Source of the DNA: Dyadobacter sp. Leaf189 | GTDB lineage: Bacteria; Bacteroidota; Bacteroidia; Cytophagales; Spirosomataceae | Assembly (NCBI RefSeq): GCF_001424405.1 | Contig: NZ_LMPS01000004.1 | Span: 120,537 to 184,536, forward strand | DNA: 64,000 nt | Direction of reading: 5' to 3' | Shown here: positions 59,500-64,000 of the stretch, one piece after another | Layout of the letters: each line of letters opens with the position of its first letter | Position numbering within the stretch: the first letter of the stretch is position 1 | The notes under the pieces: model-generated | What the model was told of the DNA's origin: nothing | Seen by the model: the letters and a program-made list of their open reading frames with translations, nothing else | The model's database searches: none | Position numbers and translations under genes: made by a program

Positions 59500-61578
59500 C
59501 TATTTATTTGTTCTCAATTTTTCGGATTCGCGCATTGATCTGGTGTAAACATCGAAGCCTGCTTTCACCTGTTTTGATGCGCGCCGGAAAGCGGTCGAGG
59601 CTGTTATTGCTGTCAGCTTGTTTTGAGTTTGTAAAATGGAAGCGGCCTGCACCGCAACAGCTTCGTCAAATGCATTAAGGCGGCTGATCAGCTGGTCTGC
59701 ATGCTCTCCCGCATCCGCAATCAACTGCTGCGCATAGGCGAATGCGCTTGTTCTTTTTGCATCCTTGTCGGCATCAATCCAAACTGCCCCCGAAGAGCCG
59801 ATTACCTGAGGGTTCCACACGCTTGAAACACGGGAATATGGTTTTGGTATGATCCAGAAAGGATGCTGCGGATCAGGACCCTCGGCTATGGCGACGAAGT
59901 AAGTATCCTGTGATGTTACCGGTATAGTCCAGCTTCCCTCCCATTTTACGCCATTCTTTCCTTTGCCGGTAATGCGCGCTTCGCGTATCTTCTTTCCATT
60001 TGCGTATAAAGAAATACGGTCGGCTTTAATCCAGGACGGGCCCAGCACGCGCGCAGAAACCTGCACATCCTGACCCGATAACGGAATAAACCCGCCCGTT
60101 CCATCGCTGCCGTTTACACGTATCTCCGCCATCAACCCAAAACTCACCATCACACGTCCTGCCAGAAAGTTGTCCATTGCTTTGGCTACATCGATCTCTC
60201 CGGGCTTTTCATCCTCGCATTGAATATAAGTCCTGCCCTGCCCTACCAGGTAGCGCATTACGTCGTGCGAATCGCTTGAACCCACCGGCGTAAGAAAGTA
60301 GCCCCTGTTCAAAAGGCCAAACCAATCCTTGTACAGCTGCATGATATCCTTTTGCTGTGCACTCGAATTCATCACTTCCATGGCATTCACGGGCAGCTCC
60401 CAGCCGTCAAGATCCTGCCCGGCCTCAGAAATATGGCGCGAAGGGCCAAATGGCTGAAAGTTGTAAAAGACATTCCGGCCGTGGTTGAGGATAACTACCT
60501 GCCTGTGGTGAGCCAGTTCCTGCGAGACCGAATTCCAGTCTTTTACGTGATGATCAGCGGGCTTGTCTCCGTCGGCCAGGGGAAATACATTAAAATGGCC
60601 CACCTGCGTGGTAAATTCATTCCCGGTCACCGGGGTGAATACGGCGTTCAATCCCATTTGCTGTACCAGAGGCTTGGCATTGTATACGACATTATGATCG
60701 GTAAAAACAGGCAACTCGATCCCTTCTCCCGCCAGTGTCAACAGCCTTTCCTGTACAGTAGCATCGCCGTGGCCAGAGTTGGTGAGGGTATGAATGTGGG
60801 TATCCGAAGAAATCCAGCCTTGCGTGGGCACTTCCCTTTCAATCGTAAATTGCTGATTGGCTACCTCGCCCTTTTTTACTTCTAACAAAACAGAATCCAC
60901 ACCGTACTCAAACCCGCGGCTTGCGTACAGCTTGTATTTGCCCGCAGGTAAAGTGAAGGCGGCCTTTCCATCACCTGTATAAACGCAGCCTGTCCTTACC
61001 GCAAGCGGTTGCTGCCCGGGAGCTGCGGCCACAGGTTGAAGCGCCTTCTGAAGTGTGGTTATAGTTATTCTCGCCGGTACCAGCGTCTGCGAGCCTTTTT
61101 CCAAAATGCGCACGTTCACCTGCGCCTCTTTCATCAGGCTGCCCGGCTCACTGTCGATCAAGCGGATATCGCCAGTCATCATATCATCCGGGAGTAGGTC
61201 CGTTTTGCCAAGTCCATCCCTGTACTGGATCGTGAGTACATTCGCGTCCTCTTTCAATGTATTTGGCGGAACGGACAAGTACCGCACCCGCGCATTCTCA
61301 TCCTGATCCAGCAGCCCAAGCTCCTGTCCATTCAAACTCACAGCCCACGCAGCCTTTACATCCTCCTGCCTGAGGCTGAGCGTCGCCGGCGATGCATTTG
61401 GTTTTGCCTTGAAACTGATCGAAAATTCCTTCTGTGGTGTGCCCTTGAAGGTGTCCCATTCACGTTCAGTCCCTGCCCGCAGGTGGTGCATGCGCGGATC
61501 CACTATCAATACCTGGGCTGTTAAGTGTCCGCTTAGCAGGAGCAGTAAAGCAATAAGTTTGGTTTGGATTGAATGCAT
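59500..61578 (-). CDS. CehA/McbA-family PHP-domain metallohydrolase
   Basis: A 692-residue exported protein from the ATG at 61578 (a GTG precedes it), signal peptide SIQTKLIALLLLLSGHLTA. The N-terminal half has beta-sandwich domains. The PHP domain starts GWISSDTHIHTLTNSGHGDA, with IELPVFTDHNVVYN, VTGNEFTTQVGHFNVFPLAD, LNHGRN and a late GSSDSHDV, the metal-binding His/Asp set. Founding members are carbaryl hydrolase-related esterases, but most have unknown substrates. Convergent with chaA by 1 base. Confidence 0.87.
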   Translation of the reverse strand: MHSIQTKLIALLLLLSGHLTAQVLIVDPRMHHLRAGTEREWDTFKGTPQKEFSISFKAKPNASPATLSLRQEDVKAAWAVSLNGQELGLLDQDENARVRYLSVPPNTLKEDANVLTIQYRDGLGKTDLLPDDMMTGDIRLIDSEPGSLMKEAQVNVRILEKGSQTLVPARITITTLQKALQPVAAAPGQQPLAVRTGCVYTGDGKAAFTLPAGKYKLYASRGFEYGVDSVLLEVKKGEVANQQFTIEREVPTQGWISSDTHIHTLTNSGHGDATVQERLLTLAGEGIELPVFTDHNVVYNAKPLVQQMGLNAVFTPVTGNEFTTQVGHFNVFPLADGDKPADHHVKDWNSVSQELAHHRQVVILNHGRNVFYNFQPFGPSRHISEAGQDLDGWELPVNAMEVMNSSAQQKDIMQLYKDWFGLLNRGYFLTPVGSSDSHDVMRYLVGQGRTYIQCEDEKPGEIDVAKAMDNFLAGRVMVSFGLMAEIRVNGSDGTGGFIPLSGQDVQVSARVLGPSWIKADRISLYANGKKIREARITGKGKNGVKWEGSWTIPVTSQDTYFVAIAEGPDPQHPFWIIPKPYSRVSSVWNPQVIGSSGAVWIDADKDAKRTSAFAYAQQLIADAGEHADQLISRLNAFDEAVAVQAASILQTQNKLTAITASTAFRRASKQVKAGFDVYTRSMRESEKLRTNK

Positions 61579-61710
61579 CACGCAGTTGGACTAAGGGTTA
61601 GCAATGGTAAGAAGCCTTAAATGCAAATACGCTATTGTTATATCTATTCGTCAAAAACTATTTATCCAACTGCACAGCCGGGTTATTTCCCGCTGATGAT
61701 TTTGTACAAC

Positions 61711-61742
61711 AAAAAACAGGCACCGAATGGGCGCCTGTTTCA
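61711..61742 (-). terminator. Intrinsic terminator of the DUF2382 operon
   Basis: On the minus strand AAACAGGC and GCCTGTTT pair around an 11-base loop, and the 3' arm runs into six T in all. It lies about 20 bases after the stop of the long DUF2382 gene. Confidence 0.75.
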
Positions 61743-61763
61743 AATCCTATATGATGCTGAGCA

Positions 61764-62702
61764 TTATAAATCCAGACCGGACCTTCTCATTCTTTCCTCG
61801 TCTGTGAGATCTTCTGCCTCTACTTCGGTATTTCGCAAAGTTTCATTGATGATCTCATCACGTTCGTCGACCGTCTTATTCAGACTGACTTCCTCCACAA
61901 CGCGCGCCTCCTTGTTAACAACAGGAATTTCGGCATATTCTTTCATTTCAATAGTACCCTCACGGAAAGTTTCCAATTCCGACTCCGAGGCAATGCGATC
62001 CACAGGAGTTCTGCTGATACTTACCTGCTCCTGGCGCAGACGAATGCTTTCCTGAACAGGACGCTCCACGATGCGGCTTCTCAAACGCACACCACCTGTC
62101 TCAATTTCGCGCTTTCCAACCTGTAACTGCTCCTCAATCACCGGCAGTGAGGCACTGCGTTCATCAGAAACCAGAGACTCACGTGTTCTGCGGTCATCGT
62201 CTGGGGTAATGTCGATGGTGCGGTTGTCGTAAGTGTCAACATCACGATCCGTATAAGTCGTGCCCGGCGTAGCATCATAAGCGGTTGTGGGTATTACGGG
62301 ATCCGTGTAAACCTCCGCAGGTACATTTGCTTCGTCCATTGGGATCATCCGGTTCTCTGCGGTCCCATTCACATCTACCGCGCCGTATTGATCTAGTATC
62401 GCTGCTGCGGCTTCTGCTTCGGCAGCGTCAAGAGCGTGTACAGTCACGATCGTGCCGCGCCTTCCCGCTTCCGAGTAGCGCCTTGTTTCTTCTTCATCCC
62501 CATCAAAAAGGTCTCTGAAAAAATTTCCGACACGGTCCATTACATCATCATTATCATTTACCGTGGACGAACTGCCGTCCGACGTGTATGATGCAGTCTT
62601 AATATCAACATCCCCGTCAGCGAACCCGTTTGCCAGCAAATAGTTCTGTGCCTCCTGGGCATCACTTTCGTATTCGAATATTCCAACAACTGTCTTAGCC
62701 AT
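61764..62702 (-). CDS. DUF2382 (YsnF/AvaK-type) protein, long form
   Basis: A 312-residue soluble protein. Residues 1-110 form a general-stress-protein-17M-like N-terminal domain (TVVGIFEYESDAQEAQNYLLANGF, then RRGTIVTVHALDAAEAEAAAA). After an acidic linker, residues about 190-312 carry the DUF2382 domain: LPVIEEQLQVGKREIETGG, RLRSRIVERPVQESIRL, EEVSISRTPVDR-like QEQVSISRTPVDR and EIPVVNKEARVVEEVSL. DUF2382 proteins occur in stress-tolerance contexts. It is 41 bases after the short DUF2382 gene. Confidence 0.88.
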   Translation of the reverse strand: MAKTVVGIFEYESDAQEAQNYLLANGFADGDVDIKTASYTSDGSSSTVNDNDDVMDRVGNFFRDLFDGDEEETRRYSEAGRRGTIVTVHALDAAEAEAAAAILDQYGAVDVNGTAENRMIPMDEANVPAEVYTDPVIPTTAYDATPGTTYTDRDVDTYDNRTIDITPDDDRRTRESLVSDERSASLPVIEEQLQVGKREIETGGVRLRSRIVERPVQESIRLRQEQVSISRTPVDRIASESELETFREGTIEMKEYAEIPVVNKEARVVEEVSLNKTVDERDEIINETLRNTEVEAEDLTDEERMRRSGLDL

Positions 62703-62743
62703 GATTTCCTTTAATTAAATAGTTTGTTGATGCGCATGTCCCA

Positions 62744-63175
62744 TTAACCCCTTTGATCAGGATGGTTTCTCGACACACTGATTTGTTCTTTTCGCAGCGT
62801 TTCAGAAAAATGCTGCGGTGTTTGCTGCTGCTGTTTCGTGATATGAACCTCTTCCACCAGCATAAGCCGTTTCTCAACCACGAGCACCTCCTTCATAACG
62901 GAGATAATCGTTACATCTCCCTCCTGCCGGATAGCAGGCGGAGCGGTATCAACGTAGCGGTTGATCTCTTTTCTTTCCACCAAAAGCTGCTCGCTTGTGA
63001 TGTGTTCGTCAAACTGTACTTGTTCTTCTACAACTTTCTTGGAAACGGTCACACTCCCGGTTTCCACCAATTCGGTGGTGACTACCAGCTTTTCCTCAAT
63101 TACAGGAATGACCTGTGACTGCTCAGCTGGTAGTCCCTGATGGTTGCCCTGAAAGTTGTGCTCCGGGGCATTCAT
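62744..63175 (-). CDS. DUF2382 protein, short form
   Basis: A 143-residue protein from the ATG at 63175, which overlaps the ytxH stop as TGATG. The DUF2382 core is visible: QVIPVIEEKLVVTTELVETG, SVTVSKKVVEEQVQFDEHIT, EQLLVERKEINRYVD and VTIISVMKEVLVVEKRLMLV. It is a single-domain relative of the longer neighbour, with an N-terminal tail rich in Gln and Asn. It is translationally coupled to the ytxH-like gene. Confidence 0.87.
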   Translation of the reverse strand: MNAPEHNFQGNHQGLPAEQSQVIPVIEEKLVVTTELVETGSVTVSKKVVEEQVQFDEHITSEQLLVERKEINRYVDTAPPAIRQEGDVTIISVMKEVLVVEKRLMLVEEVHITKQQQQTPQHFSETLRKEQISVSRNHPDQRG

Positions 63176-63537
63176 CAATAGCGATTTTGAAATTTATCGG
63201 CTGTTGTTTTTGCTTCGTCAGCAGCATTGTCGACTGCACCCTTCGCCTTGTCAGCGTAAGTATCAACAGTGCCTCTTGCCTGATCAGCAATTGAATTCAG
63301 CTTTTCCTTAGCCAGTTCAGCTGCGTCAGCCGCTTTTGCCTTGGTTTCTTCCCACTGATTTTTCAGATTGTCTTTTTGCTGATCAGCGAGGTCTTTCAGG
63401 TGCTGACGGGTTTCCACGCCTGATTTCGGCGCATAAAGAATTGCAGCTAATGCACCTACGGTAGCACCAATCAGAAAACCTAATGCAAATCCGCCATTAG
63501 AATCTTCATCGTGTCCAAAATCAAATTTCGAGCTCAT
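63175..63537 (-). CDS. YtxH-domain protein
   Basis: A 120-residue protein with a single membrane segment GFALGFLIGATVGALAAILYAPKSG, the classic YtxH motif (APKSGxETR), and then a long amphipathic, Ala/Lys-rich helix (LKDLADQQKDNLKNQWEETK and on to TADKFQNRY). YtxH proteins are common small membrane-associated stress proteins of unknown mechanism. It is the first gene of the three-gene minus-strand unit. Confidence 0.9.
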   Translation of the reverse strand: MSSKFDFGHDEDSNGGFALGFLIGATVGALAAILYAPKSGVETRQHLKDLADQQKDNLKNQWEETKAKAADAAELAKEKLNSIADQARGTVDTYADKAKGAVDNAADEAKTTADKFQNRY

Positions 63538-63724
63538 CTTGTATGGTAGTTAGTTGAGCCTCCACAATAACTAAAAATGTGCCAGTACGTGATAAGACTG
63601 TTTACGGCATAAATTGCCTGAAATTCCCCTCAAAAGGTGAATCCTAAACCCCGGTAGCAATGGGAATATGGAATGGTATCAATTTTAGGTGCCGCACCAG
63701 CAGCAAAGCTTACACTCGCTGATG

Positions 63725-64000
63725 CTAGAACCAAAAGCCGAGCTGAACGGAAATCCTGGGCTTTTCCTCGTTTTTTTCTTTGGGTATAAATGCGCCGGCC
63801 GCGATCGTGATCAGATCCACAGGCGCCAGCCAGATGCCCCCGCCATAGTCGAAATGCCAGTTGGAAGAAGGATCGTCTTCCAGCCACACACGACCGTGAT
63901 CAAAGCTGCCGAATATACCATAGGTAAGTGGCAATGCAGGATTGGCGCTATTCCCCAGTCTGACGCGCAGGTCGGTTGCGTGCCAGAAGCTGCTTGTGCC
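63725..64000 (-). CDS. C-terminal end of an outer-membrane beta-barrel protein (partial)
   Basis: The frame is open from the window edge to a stop at 63725 and encodes 91 residues. It has alternating strands, for example ATDLRVRLGNSANPALPLTY, GIFGSFDHGRVWLEDDPSSN, YGGGIWLAPVDLITIAAGAF and the end RISVQLGFWF. A final aromatic residue after alternating hydrophobic residues is the usual outer-membrane beta-barrel insertion signal. GSFDHGRVWLEDD..WHFDYGGGIWL resembles the last strands of BamA/TamA-like surface-antigen barrels. The N-terminal part is outside the window. Confidence 0.75.
   Translation of the reverse strand, partial: GTSSFWHATDLRVRLGNSANPALPLTYGIFGSFDHGRVWLEDDPSSNWHFDYGGGIWLAPVDLITIAAGAFIPKEKNEEKPRISVQLGFWF

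Noticed and set aside
1..64000. Search for CRISPR arrays, tRNA or rRNA genes, transposases, integrases and toxin-antitoxin or defence cassettes
   Set aside because: None was recognised; the few inverted repeats are short and fit terminators or operators.

Overview
The window looks like chromosomal DNA of a Bacteroidota bacterium, probably of the Cytophagales (a Dyadobacter- or Spirosoma-like organism). This is inference from content: paired DUF1800/DUF1501 secreted proteins, Wzi-family outer-membrane proteins, LytS/LytTR two-component genes, a phosphocholine-specific phospholipase C, DUF1080 and Dabb proteins, weak Shine-Dalgarno signals, and several matches to the Bacteroidota -7 promoter element TAnnTTTG. 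No rRNA, tRNA, CRISPR array, transposase or phage gene was seen.

Region 1 (1-4882, minus strand) is an apparent operon DUF1800 -> DUF1501 -> secreted modular repeat protein. The repeat gene carries an apparent frame break near position 151 and runs off the window edge. Region 2 (4883-5747) is a long AT-rich spacer. Region 3 (5748-29048) is an exopolysaccharide/capsule locus resembling colanic-acid type Wzx/Wzy systems. It holds a CpsB-type PHP phosphatase, Wza-like lipoprotein, Wzc-like co-polymerase/tyrosine kinase, GDP-mannose pyrophosphorylase, GDP-mannose 4,6-dehydratase, Wzx flippase, pyruvyl transferase, four glycosyltransferases, two hexapeptide acetyltransferases, Wzy polymerase, Wzi-like protein and a WcaJ-like initiating transferase. 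A minus-strand pair inside it (beta-helix protein and SGNH hydrolase) probably modifies or cuts the polymer. By eye the locus is more AT-rich than what lies to its right.

Region 4 (29168-38261) has a rhamnose theme: RmlD, a second Wzi paralogue apparently co-transcribed with two GH78-type rhamnosidases, then a sodium:solute symporter preceded by a 45-residue membrane protein whose stop overlaps the symporter start. Region 5 (38262-45334) holds a TolC-AcrA-AcrB type RND efflux operon behind a perfect inverted repeat, and a bestrophin-family channel. Region 6 (45485-50874) holds a LytS/LytTR pair, a rhodanese-like/TlpA-like pair, a divergent HxlR regulator and DsbA-family protein, and a PA2169-type four-helix protein. 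Region 7 (51006-61578) is a mixed set: Dabb and DUF1080 proteins with a divergent AraC regulator, phospholipase C, a GlxA-like AraC regulator divergent from an SRPBCC protein, a GyrI-like protein, a ChaA-like antiporter and a CehA/McbA-type metallohydrolase. Region 8 (61764-64000) is a stress-type operon YtxH -> DUF2382 -> DUF2382, then the C-terminal end of an outer-membrane beta-barrel protein cut by the window edge.

No clear undescribed defence or mobile system was recognised. The leads most worth following are the unlisted small membrane protein paired with a symporter that has a large charged insertion, the Wzi paralogue linked to rhamnosidases, the polymer-modifying pair inside the polysaccharide locus, the broken repeat protein, and the half-site arrays between divergent AraC-controlled genes.
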